Assembly: GCA_902791475.1 (NCBI GenBank)
Contig: CADAWC010000005.1
Span: forward strand, 49,632 to 113,631
From: Fibrobacter succinogenes
Lineage (GTDB): Bacteria; Fibrobacterota; Fibrobacteria; Fibrobacterales; Fibrobacteraceae
Reading direction: 5' to 3'
Length of the DNA: 64,000 nt
Made by a program: the position numbers and the translations under genes. The notes under the pieces were generated by a model, which saw nothing but the letters and a program-made list of their open reading frames with translations, did no database searches and had not been told where the DNA came from. This document shows, one piece after another, positions 1-7,734 of the stretch; position 1 is the stretch's first letter, and each line of letters starts with the position of its first letter.

Positions 1-327
1 ATACCACTTCACGTTATTCGCGGTATCCGAAACGGTCAAACGATCATGCTGCTTAACATCTGTAACGGGGAATTCGTCATCATGTTTATTGACTTTAATC
101 TTGCTAAAGTTCAACCAAAGCATCGAAGCCGGGAAATTGACCGTATCCTGCGAGATGGACGGGTTGCAGATTTGCTCACTTCCATTGACAGAGTATATCG
201 TCCCCATTTCAGAACTACTCTGCTTTTTGGAATCATCATCCAAAGATTCAGCCTCGAATGGTTTGGGGCTATAGCACGCCAAAAACGTAAGGGTCGAAAG
301 ACCAAGGAGTAAAAGCTTCTTATTCAT
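1..327 (-). CDS. Putative lipoprotein, 3' end cut by window edge
   Basis: The reading frame is open from the ATG at 327 to the left edge, so the C-terminal part is missing. The N-terminus begins MNKKLLLLGLSTLTFLAC: two lysines, a hydrophobic stretch and an L-A-C lipobox at residues 16-18, the pattern of a signal-peptidase-II lipoprotein signal. The mature part starts with an acidic, serine-rich linker (ESLDDDSKKQSSS), typical of surface lipoproteins of this genus. I recognise no catalytic domain in the visible 109 residues. An in-frame ATG lies two codons upstream (333), but a TATATTGC box ends 6 nt before 327, which favours 327 and suggests a leaderless mRNA. Function unknown; the lipoprotein assignment is fairly secure. 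Confidence 0.7.
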   Translation of the reverse strand, partial: MNKKLLLLGLSTLTFLACYSPKPFEAESLDDDSKKQSSSEMGTIYSVNGSEQICNPSISQDTVNFPASMLWLNFSKIKVNKHDDEFPVTDVKQHDRLTVSDTANNVKWY

Positions 328-400
328 CAGCATGCAATATAAAAAGAATTAGAACTCAGAAGTTTGAGCAGAGAGCTGAGAGATGGGTTTTGACTCATTA

Positions 401-519
401 GTTCGGAGTTAGGAAGTCGGAATTAGGAATTACAAGTTACAAGTTCTAAGTTACTAGTTATTAGCTAATAACTAATGACCATTTACCAATGACCAATGAC
501 CAGCGACTAACAACTAACC
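401..519. repeat. Period-7 heptad array, 17 units in register
   Basis: Read in steps of 7 nt from 401, every unit resembles its neighbours: the left half is GTTANNA-like (GTTAGGA, ATTAGGA, GTTACAA, GTTCTAA) and the right half ACTAATG/ACCAATG-like, which is the reverse complement type. The two halves meet at a palindrome around 457-476 (GTTATTA/GCTAATA). The last unit supplies the TAG stop of the gene ending at 514. This is the clearest member of a family seen in many gaps of this window. Confidence 0.85.
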
Positions 520-1050
520 ACCCTTACGCGCTTTCTTGAACTTTTCGCGGATGAGCTGTAAATCGTGCTGGTAGGGATTTCGCACAAAGTCATCAAATGC
601 CCAAGCGGTCGGGTGAAAAACGCCCTTCGCATACGTCAAGAGCATATCAAGCCAGACGCCCTTGCCCGCATAAAGCTTGAAAGGTCCACGCTTGTAGCTC
701 GGAAGCACCACCTTGTCCATATCCATATAGCCAATGTCAATGTTCACATGGCGCAGTTCCGGGGTTTCAGCCGAAGCCGTCGTGAGTTCCAACGCATTGC
801 TACGTTCCTTTTCTTCGGCAATCGTCTCTGGCGGGATTTCCTTTTCAAAAGAAACCACCCCACGATACAGGTCATCCCCCATTTCAGGCTTGTAGTAATC
901 CGTTTTATCAAACGCAAAAAGGCGCCCTTTATGGCGGATAGGGCCCCAAGTTTTTTCCAAAAGTTCAATAACGTTCGGGTCCCATTCAGACCCTTTTTGC
1001 AACACAAACGCTATCAGCTGCGCGTTTTCAGAAAATTGAGATGCTTTCAT
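514..1050 (-). CDS. DUF4416 family protein
   Basis: A 178-residue cytosolic protein with no signal peptide. It matches DUF4416 from end to end: an N-terminal segment on element size (FVLQKGSEWDPNVIELLEKTWGP), the central F-D-K-T-D-Y-Y motif, the following GVVSFE, then the V-N-I-D-I-G-Y block and the closing Y-A-K-G-x-F-H-P-T-A-W-A-F-D-D segment. The family is of unknown function and common in anaerobes and thermophiles. Its ATG lies 2 nt after the stop of the upstream metalloprotease-like gene, so the two are probably translated from one message although their roles seem unrelated. The stop codon falls in the last unit of a heptad repeat array. Confidence 0.85.
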   Translation of the reverse strand: MKASQFSENAQLIAFVLQKGSEWDPNVIELLEKTWGPIRHKGRLFAFDKTDYYKPEMGDDLYRGVVSFEKEIPPETIAEEKERSNALELTTASAETPELRHVNIDIGYMDMDKVVLPSYKRGPFKLYAGKGVWLDMLLTYAKGVFHPTAWAFDDFVRNPYQHDLQLIREKFKKARKGG

Positions 1051-1052
1051 TT

Positions 1053-2381
1053 TTAATGCTGGATAATCGACAATGTCGAACGGATTATTTCCATCTGCTG
1101 ATCAGAAAACCCAACATCAAAGTCGCCTTTAAGTGTTACAGGGAACATAATATTATATCGGTCAGCACATCGGTAAATCGGTGAATTATCTTTATCGCTA
1201 AAGCCCGACGAAAATACAATATCCGAAATTTCTTTCCGAATCGATTCACATCCGTCTGCTTGCTTATAAAGACCACTCCTTAAAATATATTCACAGAAAG
1301 GAGTATCAGTCAACCCATCATCGATGTTGGACCAGTCTCCAGCCATAACACCCGTTTTTTCATCGCCACCAACATACTGTTTCATGTCGAGTTTCGTCGC
1401 CGATGTATGCCGAAGCCCAAAGGAATGCCCAACTTCATGAATCATCGTCATCACGATATTGTATGACGACTGCAATTCAAGTTCACCATTGGGGGTATGG
1501 ACATATTCACCAACGACTACGGAATTATCCTTGTTCGCCCCGAGCGCCCCATTAAAAATCTTCGAGAGGCCCATGATGTTATTTCCAGTAATACTATGCA
1601 CAAAAAAGACATTCAATGCATTGGGGTGTTCCTCGTCAATCGAACTGGCTAGATCCCCCATAAAGAAATCATCAGAGCTCTTTCCCGCCTCCCAAGGATA
1701 ATTTGCCGGATACTTTTGTCCCAAAGTCGGATGATTGTGGGCATAATGCACATAAAGGGTATCAATCGTTACGCCATTATACTTTTCACGAAAAGCATTC
1801 AGCATATAGCGAGACAATTCATCGACATCCATACTGTCTGCCGTTTTACTAACAGCGCCCACGACTATCAAGTTTAGTGAGAAATGATCATCATAGGATC
1901 CTGTTCCGGTAAAACTGATGTTTTTGACCTTTCCCTCGTAATACTTACCATCATTGCCAAGCGATGTATACCACACCGTCATTTCCTTTTCTTCGCAAAC
2001 AAAAGAATAGACATATCGATTATTGACAATCGTAGGCGACAAAGTACGCACCTTGCTAAGCGCAAAATGGCTTACATCAATGCTGTAAGGGCGGAACAGC
2101 TGTAATTCAGGAGCCGGGAAATCAGGATCGACATCAAAAGAAAGCTTGTACGATGCTCCCGGATTCACAATAAGCATAATACCACGCGCAACATTTGCTG
2201 CGGCGGAATCGTTTTTCGCTAAGTCATTCGGATAAAGTTTATGGACTATATAGCGGCTTGTATCGGGCTTTAAGATAATTTCCCCATCAGCTTCGACTGT
2301 AGAAGTACATGACGTGAGAAAAAATGATCCCAATAAGCAAAAAAGCCCCCAAATCCACACTTTTTTACAAAAATTTTTCAT
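1053..2381 (-). CDS. Zinc metalloprotease-like lipoprotein (metzincin motif)
   Basis: 442 residues starting MKNFCKKVWIWG, with a hydrophobic segment ending L-T-S-C (lipobox), so probably a lipid-anchored envelope protein. At residues 315-325 it has HEVGHSFGLRH, the HExxHxxGxxH zinc signature of metzincins such as matrixins and pappalysins; the three histidines bind zinc and the glutamate is the general base. A methionine later in the sequence (KTGVMAG or NIMFPV) could be the met-turn. The N-terminal ~200 residues are beta-rich and unrecognised. The start at 2381 is chosen because it begins the signal peptide; the frame extends 21 codons upstream without sense. It is divergent from comEC and coupled to the DUF4416 gene downstream. 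Substrate unknown. Confidence 0.75.
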   Translation of the reverse strand: MKNFCKKVWIWGLFCLLGSFFLTSCTSTVEADGEIILKPDTSRYIVHKLYPNDLAKNDSAAANVARGIMLIVNPGASYKLSFDVDPDFPAPELQLFRPYSIDVSHFALSKVRTLSPTIVNNRYVYSFVCEEKEMTVWYTSLGNDGKYYEGKVKNISFTGTGSYDDHFSLNLIVVGAVSKTADSMDVDELSRYMLNAFREKYNGVTIDTLYVHYAHNHPTLGQKYPANYPWEAGKSSDDFFMGDLASSIDEEHPNALNVFFVHSITGNNIMGLSKIFNGALGANKDNSVVVGEYVHTPNGELELQSSYNIVMTMIHEVGHSFGLRHTSATKLDMKQYVGGDEKTGVMAGDWSNIDDGLTDTPFCEYILRSGLYKQADGCESIRKEISDIVFSSGFSDKDNSPIYRCADRYNIMFPVTLKGDFDVGFSDQQMEIIRSTLSIIQH

Positions 2382-2457
2382 AAATACCCGAAACAAACAC
2401 TCCTCAAATGCGTGTATAAAGACAAACACCCAATTAAAATACAAAAGTTATACGAAA

Positions 2458-4920
2458 ATGAAAAAAAATAACAAAGAAAAAATATTTAACGCATTTAAGG
2501 ACCTTTTAGCCCCACTTGACGGCAAACCCGCCCTTATAAGCGCAATCACCATAGTCGCCACATTCGTCGCCTTCGACGAGCTGCAATTCGCCTTTTTGGG
2601 GCTAGGAATGGTGCTTTTGTGTACTCATTTCTTCAGAAAGCACATCCAATGGGTAATTTTTGTGTCTTTAGTGGCTGGAATTATCGCCCACGAGGGGTTT
2701 CCGGGGATATTAACGACTTCGAACGAACAATTTGCGAGCAACGAACGCCCGGTATTAACCGAGCGTGAGTGCGAGAGCGAGGCGAAGAAGGAGTCCCCAA
2801 CATGCATAAGAGCTGAGTGGTCTTATGAGGGCAATTCCGGGTGCGGGAAAGTCGAATCCAGGCTGCCACGGCCCAAAGGGACGGCATTTATTATCAACGT
2901 TTTGGGAAATGCCGAGGAAATAGCTCGCGAGAGTGCGCGCGGGGGCTACAAAGTGCGCCTGACCGAGAAGCGGAACTTGCCGGATCTCCCCTTGCCAGGG
3001 GATTCAATCTGTTTTGAGGCTTCGTGGTACCCCGTGACGCCACCGAGCGTTCCCGGCGCTTTTGACACACAAAACTGGCTAAAATCGCAAAATTTGGCCG
3101 CATACGGCAAATTCAAGCATTGGAAAGCGTACCCCGGTGATTGGACTTTCGAACGGAGCTTTTTTGGATTTCGGCAATTTATGCAGGCGAGATTCGCAAA
3201 GTTCCTCGACCCTGCCGAAACGGGGCTTTTGATGGGGCTATTGGCGGGGGATCGCTCGGGAATTCCAGAAGTTTTGCGAAGTGATTTTCAGCGTTCGGGG
3301 CTTGTGCACGTGCTAGCGATTAGCGGTTTTCACGTCGTTTTGCTCGCGGGAATGCTCATGATTTTCTTGAAAGCAACCGGACTCCCGCATAAAGTGGTAA
3401 CCATCATTGCAGTCACACTCCTTGCTATTTACGTTCCCGTCACGGGAGGCTCGCCAGCTGTGCGCCGAGCGGTCATGATGTTCGCCATCCCGCAAATTGG
3501 CACTTTATTCGGGAAACCTGCAAATACGCTCAACAGCTTGGGCGTCGCGTTGCTCCTCATCATTTTGCCGGAACCAAGCGTCATTTGGAATCCGGGATTC
3601 CAGCTTTCGTTTGCCGCCACCGCAGGAATTATCATCGGCACACCGCACAACCCGACAAAGCTTTTGCCCGACAGTTTCAAGCAAAACAAGCTTTGGCAAA
3701 AGATTCAATCGTTCGCCATTGACCCCACATATGTGACGCTTTGTGCAACACTCGCCACAGCGCCATTCCTCATTCACCATTTCAAGACGCTTTCGCCGTT
3801 CGCATGGTTCGGAAACATTATCGTTGTGCCTGCGATTTCGCTTGGCATGCAGGCGGGGCTTTTCGCACAGCTCTCGCCTGTAGACTTTGTCTGCGGAACG
3901 TTCTGTGCTGCCGCGAGATTCTTTTTGCGACTCGCCTCGCTATTGACGCGAATACTCTCGGATTCTGCGGCTGCCTCGATGACCGTCGGACCGTTTTCGC
4001 CTGCGGTACTGCTAGCGCTCGGATTCTTAATTCTGCTTTTGCCGGTTTGCTACAAGAATTACATCGCCCGCAAGTATGCGTTTATATGCATTTTAGTCGC
4101 CACTGCATTGTTTGCGTTTGAAAGCTATCACGAAATTATGTACCCGTCATGGACACTCACGACCATCGATGTTGGGCAAGGCGACAGCCACCTCATCAAG
4201 GCACCATCCGGCAGATATTTTCTCGTGGACGCGGGCGACAACAGCAGAGAAGATTCCGGCAAAGACATCATCGTTCCGTTTTTACACCACATCGGCGTGA
4301 GCAAGCTCGATGCGCTCATCATCACACACCCCGACAAGGACCATTTCGGCGGAGCGCTTTCGCTTTTGAAAATGTTTCCCGTCAAGGAGCTTTGGGCAAG
4401 CGACTGTTCCATGAAAGAAAGCAAACCCGACTGGCAACAAGTCCTCAGCGAAGCCCGCAAAAGGAACATCCCCATCCGCAACATCCATCGCGGCATTCTG
4501 TGGAAAGAAAACTACTTCGAAATGCGAACGATCCACCCACGAAACGACATCTGCGTCGAAGCGAACGAAGGGAGCATCACACTCAGGCTCAAGGGGCTTG
4601 GGCATTCCGCTGTGCTAACCGGAGACCTCACCGTCAAAGGCGAAAAGGAAATCATGAAAACAGACGCTTATCTGAAAAGCGACGTGCTGAAACTTGGACA
4701 CCACGGTTCCAAAACATCCAGCAGCGAACCTTTCCTAGACGCAGTCTCCCCCACATACGCCATCATCCCCAGCGGCCGCAAAAACAGGTTCCGTCACCCG
4801 CACAAGCAAGTCACCGACCGGCTCGATTCACTCCACATTCCCTACATCAACACCGCAAAAAAAGGGACGATAACATTCACGTTCGTCCCTGATTCAGTAA
4901 GCTATACAACAATGTGGTAA
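2458..4920 (+). CDS. comEC: DNA uptake channel ComEC/Rec2 with C-terminal metallo-beta-lactamase domain
   Basis: 820 residues. The order is that of ComEC: N-terminal membrane segments and a DUF4131-like soluble domain, a polytopic Competence domain (about 270-550, with the typical H-V-L-A-I-S-G-F-H motif), then a metallo-beta-lactamase-like domain with T-H-P-D-K-D-H-F-G-G at about 623 and L-G-H-H-G-S-K near the end. ComEC moves single-stranded DNA across the inner membrane in natural transformation; the C-terminal domain is thought to degrade the non-transported strand. The start at 2458 (MKKNNKEK) is chosen over an upstream in-frame ATG that would overlap the divergent gene's signal-peptide region. 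Residues about 84-112 appear to be a repeat-derived insertion (see 2738-2787). It ends 1 nt before the convergent hisN stop. Confidence 0.92.
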   Translation: MKKNNKEKIFNAFKDLLAPLDGKPALISAITIVATFVAFDELQFAFLGLGMVLLCTHFFRKHIQWVIFVSLVAGIIAHEGFPGILTTSNEQFASNERPVLTERECESEAKKESPTCIRAEWSYEGNSGCGKVESRLPRPKGTAFIINVLGNAEEIARESARGGYKVRLTEKRNLPDLPLPGDSICFEASWYPVTPPSVPGAFDTQNWLKSQNLAAYGKFKHWKAYPGDWTFERSFFGFRQFMQARFAKFLDPAETGLLMGLLAGDRSGIPEVLRSDFQRSGLVHVLAISGFHVVLLAGMLMIFLKATGLPHKVVTIIAVTLLAIYVPVTGGSPAVRRAVMMFAIPQIGTLFGKPANTLNSLGVALLLIILPEPSVIWNPGFQLSFAATAGIIIGTPHNPTKLLPDSFKQNKLWQKIQSFAIDPTYVTLCATLATAPFLIHHFKTLSPFAWFGNIIVVPAISLGMQAGLFAQLSPVDFVCGTFCAAARFFLRLASLLTRILSDSAAASMTVGPFSPAVLLALGFLILLLPVCYKNYIARKYAFICILVATALFAFESYHEIMYPSWTLTTIDVGQGDSHLIKAPSGRYFLVDAGDNSREDSGKDIIVPFLHHIGVSKLDALIITHPDKDHFGGALSLLKMFPVKELWASDCSMKESKPDWQQVLSEARKRNIPIRNIHRGILWKENYFEMRTIHPRNDICVEANEGSITLRLKGLGHSAVLTGDLTVKGEKEIMKTDAYLKSDVLKLGHHGSKTSSSEPFLDAVSPTYAIIPSGRKNRFRHPHKQVTDRLDSLHIPYINTAKKGTITFTFVPDSVSYTTMW
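2738..2787 (+). repeat. Palindromic repeat element inside comEC, in frame
   Basis: This 50-nt stretch aligns without gaps to the reverse complement of the intergenic stretch 10350-10399 (39 of 50 positions by eye), including a perfect final GCGAGAGCGAGGCGAAG. Both copies hold a short hairpin around the same loop TATTAA (arms GCCCGG/CCGAGC here, GCCTAG/CTAGGC there), with paired changes in the arms. It encodes part of the charged segment with E-C-E-S-E-A-K-K between the second membrane helix and the soluble domain. Confidence 0.75.
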
Positions 4921-4921
4921 A

Positions 4922-5758
4922 TTACTTCTTCAAGCATTCCAGCGCAGTATCGTGCAAGAGCCCGTTCGTCGCAATGCTCGTGAAGCCTTCGTAAATCGGA
5001 GCTGTCGGCTTGCCGTTTACGTCGAAGAGCTCGGTCTTACCGTCAATGGTACTGAACTTGCCACCCGCTTCCTTCATCAAGAGCGGGAACGGAGCAATGT
5101 CCCACAGCGAAACGACCGGATCCACCATGATTTCGGCACGGCCTGCAGCCACGAGGTAATAGCCGTAGCAATCGCCCCAACCGCGATGCAAGCGGGCACT
5201 GCGGCGGAGCTTCGTAAAACCTTCGCCAAAGCCCTTATCTTCCATCGTGTTGACCGTTCCCGAAAGCACTAGCGCATCACTCAACTGCGAAACTTTCGAA
5301 GCGCGAACTTCGCGGCCGTCCAAGAATGCACCGCCACCATTCACCGCCCACACAGCGCTCTTCATCGCGGGCAAGCGGATCACGCTTGCAATCGGAACAT
5401 TCTTGTGATAAAGGCCAATCAGCGTTCCGAACAAAGGCACACCGTGAATAAACGACTTGGTGCCGTCAATCGGGTCAATCACCCACTGGTATTCCGCATC
5501 CGGGCTTTCAATGCCGAATTCTTCGCCAATGACGCCAAAGCCGGGAGTTTCCTTTGCCCAGAATTTGCGGGCGAGTTCTTCCGTACCCTTGTCCGCAATC
5601 GTCACGGGAGTCTTATCCGCCTTCCATTCGACGCCAACATCGTTCTGGTAAAACTTGAGGATATTCTCTTCGGCAAGTTCAGCCGTCTTGAGCGCAATCT
5701 TCAAGAGTTCCAAATTCTCGGGAGAGACACCGGCCTTTGCAATTTCGCGATTTTCCAT
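4922..5758 (-). CDS. hisN: Inositol-monophosphatase-family phosphatase, probably histidinol-phosphatase HisN
   Basis: 278 residues with the Mg-dependent IMPase signatures: G-E-E-F-G for the first metal ligand, D-P-I-D-G-T-K-S-F (motif A), and W-D-I-A-P (motif B, the W-D metal ligand). The family includes inositol monophosphatase and HisN-type histidinol-phosphatase, which removes phosphate from L-histidinol phosphate in histidine synthesis. The hisC gene directly upstream (9-nt gap) supports HisN rather than SuhB. An AGGAG ribosome site sits 7 nt before the ATG and overlaps the hisC stop codon, suggesting coupled translation. It is convergent with comEC with a single base between stops and no terminator visible there. 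Confidence 0.85.
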   Translation of the reverse strand: MENREIAKAGVSPENLELLKIALKTAELAEENILKFYQNDVGVEWKADKTPVTIADKGTEELARKFWAKETPGFGVIGEEFGIESPDAEYQWVIDPIDGTKSFIHGVPLFGTLIGLYHKNVPIASVIRLPAMKSAVWAVNGGGAFLDGREVRASKVSQLSDALVLSGTVNTMEDKGFGEGFTKLRRSARLHRGWGDCYGYYLVAAGRAEIMVDPVVSLWDIAPFPLLMKEAGGKFSTIDGKTELFDVNGKPTAPIYEGFTSIATNGLLHDTALECLKK

Positions 5759-5767
5759 AGCAAGCTC

Positions 5768-6853
5768 CTAGCCGACCCACTTTTTGACAAGCGAAACGAG
5801 GAGTTCGTTTTCTTCGGGCTTGCCGACCGTGATGCGGATGTGTTCCGGCATGCCAAAGCTCATAAGGCCACGAACGATCATACCGTTCTGTTCCAAGAAC
5901 GAAACGAGTTCCTTAGCACGTTCACCGATGTGCACGCAAATAAAGTTTGCCTGCGTCGGGAGCACCTTGAAGCCAAGCGCACTAAGTTCGCGATTCAAGT
6001 ATTCAAAGCCAATAGCGTTGTTCTTGCGGGTCGCTTCAACGTGAGCCGTATCAGAAAGAGCAGCCACAGCAGCCACTTGAGCAGCCTGGTTCACGTCAAA
6101 CGGCGGTTTGATTTTCCACATGGCACGGACGACTTCAACACTAGCCATCGCATAACCCACGCGGAGCCCAGCCAAACCGTAAATTTTGCTGAAAGTGCGG
6201 TTGAGGAACAAGTTCGGGTATTCCGAAAGCAGCGGAGCCATCTTCGGATAATCTGCAGCCGTAGCAAATTCAGCGTAAGCTTCATCCAAGAACACGAGAA
6301 CGTTCGACGGAACCTTATCAAGGAAACTGCGAATTTCGGCTTCAGTGTAATAGTGACCGGTCGGGTTGTTCGGGTTGCAAATGAAAGCCACGCGAGTTTT
6401 ATCATTGACTGCAGCAGCGAGCTTATCAAGCGTTGCCTTTTCGTCACCTTCGCCAACACCAATAAAATCAGCACCGTTCGAAAGCGTCGTAAACTTGTAG
6501 ACGGAGAACGTCGGCGTAATGCCCACGCAATTGTCACCCTGGCGGATAAAAGCCTTGCCCACCATGTCGATGATTTCATCGGAACCGTTACCAATCACAA
6601 TCTGGTTGGTAGAAACGCCATACATCTTTGCAATGGCATCAATGAGCTTCGGAGCATCGCCGCGCGGGTACAAGTGTAGCGAATTTGCAATTTCATGGAA
6701 CGCTTCCACCGCCTTCGGAGAAGCACCCAACGGGTTTTCGTTAGACGCAAGCTTTACAACATTCTTAAGACCATAACGTTCACGAATTTCGTCGATGGAC
6801 TTGCCTGGGACGTAATCGGAAAGTTTTGAAAGTTCTGGACGCGGTTCGACCAC
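5768..6853 (-). CDS. hisC: Histidinol-phosphate aminotransferase
   Basis: About 361 residues, a fold-type I PLP aminotransferase. Visible blocks are L-A-S-N-E-N-P-L-G at the N-terminus, G-N-G-S-D-E (cofactor phosphate region), N-P-N-N-P-T-G, D-E-A-Y, and F-S-K-I-Y-G-L-A-G-L-R-V-G with the PLP lysine. It makes L-histidinol phosphate from imidazole acetol phosphate. I place the start at the GTG at 6853, because GGAGG lies 5 nt before it; the ATG at 6865 contains that Shine-Dalgarno sequence in its own first codons and has none of its own. First gene of the hisC-hisN unit, divergent from an outer-membrane protein gene. Confidence 0.9.
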   Translation of the reverse strand: MVEPRPELSKLSDYVPGKSIDEIRERYGLKNVVKLASNENPLGASPKAVEAFHEIANSLHLYPRGDAPKLIDAIAKMYGVSTNQIVIGNGSDEIIDMVGKAFIRQGDNCVGITPTFSVYKFTTLSNGADFIGVGEGDEKATLDKLAAAVNDKTRVAFICNPNNPTGHYYTEAEIRSFLDKVPSNVLVFLDEAYAEFATAADYPKMAPLLSEYPNLFLNRTFSKIYGLAGLRVGYAMASVEVVRAMWKIKPPFDVNQAAQVAAVAALSDTAHVEATRKNNAIGFEYLNRELSALGFKVLPTQANFICVHIGERAKELVSFLEQNGMIVRGLMSFGMPEHIRITVGKPEENELLVSLVKKWVG

Positions 6854-6913
6854 AAATACCTCCATTTTAACGCGTGTAAATTTAGCTTTTACCGAGCGAT
6901 TTATCTAACTTTG

Positions 6914-7618
6914 ATGGACATGAAACACATTCTTTGCCTGCTATTTGCGATTTTAGTAACAAATGCTTTTGCAGTGGACCATTTCTGGGACATGCGCTAC
7001 AACTTTGGCCCCGAAAGTCGCCCATCCCCAAAGATTGGCGTCGGTCTCGGCATCCGCTCGCCGTTCAATTCCGACGTGCTTTTCCCCATCAACTTCACGA
7101 CTAGACTCAACAAAGAATTCGACGTCGGTGCAAAACTCGACATCAACACTTATGGTCAGCTCGAAGAAATCAACACCGCCTTGGACATTGGCGTCCGTTA
7201 CCGCTACAGACCAAGCTCATTCATCGCATTTGACGGCTATCTCGACCTGAGCGAAACTAGCCAGAGCGCCCTAGCATTCACCATCGGTACGCAACAGTTT
7301 ATCGCGAAGTGCTTCGCAAACTACTACGAACTCCGCGCAGGTTTCCTTGACGGTGCAACCGGCAAAGACGGCTACGTAAAGTTCTCGGCATCCATGATTC
7401 CGACAATTGTTTTCGGACAAGTTCTCCGCATGTTCCTTGAAGTCACGTCATCGGCTAGCGTTGGTAACCTCAAAGACGATTTCATGGTAGACATTATCCC
7501 GAAGATTGAACTTACCTTTGGCGGTACGCACGTCCGTATTGACTTCGACGTGGGCGTTATGCAAGAAAAGAACAATGATCGCAAGACCATTGCTCTTTAC
7601 GTTATGACAGCGTTGTAG
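6914..7618 (+). CDS. Probable outer-membrane beta-barrel protein
   Basis: 234 residues with a cleavable signal peptide (MDMKHILCLLFAILVTNAFA, cut after A-F-A). The mature protein alternates short amphipathic strands with polar turns (for example INFTTRLNKEFDVGAKLDI, VDIIPKIELTFGG), as in small outer-membrane barrels. I recognise no named family. The start is the ATG at 6914, with TAACTTTG immediately upstream; a methionine two codons later is the alternative. The stop codon lies in the first unit of a heptad array. Monocistronic, divergent from hisC. Confidence 0.6.
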   Translation: MDMKHILCLLFAILVTNAFAVDHFWDMRYNFGPESRPSPKIGVGLGIRSPFNSDVLFPINFTTRLNKEFDVGAKLDINTYGQLEEINTALDIGVRYRYRPSSFIAFDGYLDLSETSQSALAFTIGTQQFIAKCFANYYELRAGFLDGATGKDGYVKFSASMIPTIVFGQVLRMFLEVTSSASVGNLKDDFMVDIIPKIELTFGGTHVRIDFDVGVMQEKNNDRKTIALYVMTAL

Positions 7619-7734
7619 GAATTAGGTTTTAGGCTGTAGGGGTTAGGTATTACACGTGCTATGCACATTTCTAATGGGCGGCATAGCCGCGATTATTTTC
7701 CTAAAACCTATTACCTATCACCTATAACCTAAGC
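7614..7734. repeat. Inverted heptad array between two convergent genes
   Basis: Left arm 7614-7655: units such as ATTAGGT and TGTAGGG in 7-nt register. Right arm 7700-7734: CCTAAAA, CCTATTA, CCTATCA, CCTATAA. The arms are complementary in type and could pair; the centre carries GCGGC-ATA-GCCGC (about 7680-7691). The TAG stop of the gene on the left and the TAG stop of clpB on the right both lie inside array units. Confidence 0.85.

Noticed and set aside
2314..2457. 48-codon upstream extension of the comEC frame
   Set aside because: It overlaps the divergent lipoprotein signal-peptide region and has no sense as protein; MKKNNKEK at 2458 fits the family start better.
5405..6679. Long open frame (424 codons) on the plus strand opposite hisN and hisC
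   Set aside because: It is antisense to two clear enzymes, arises from their codon bias, and its translation has no recognisable domain.
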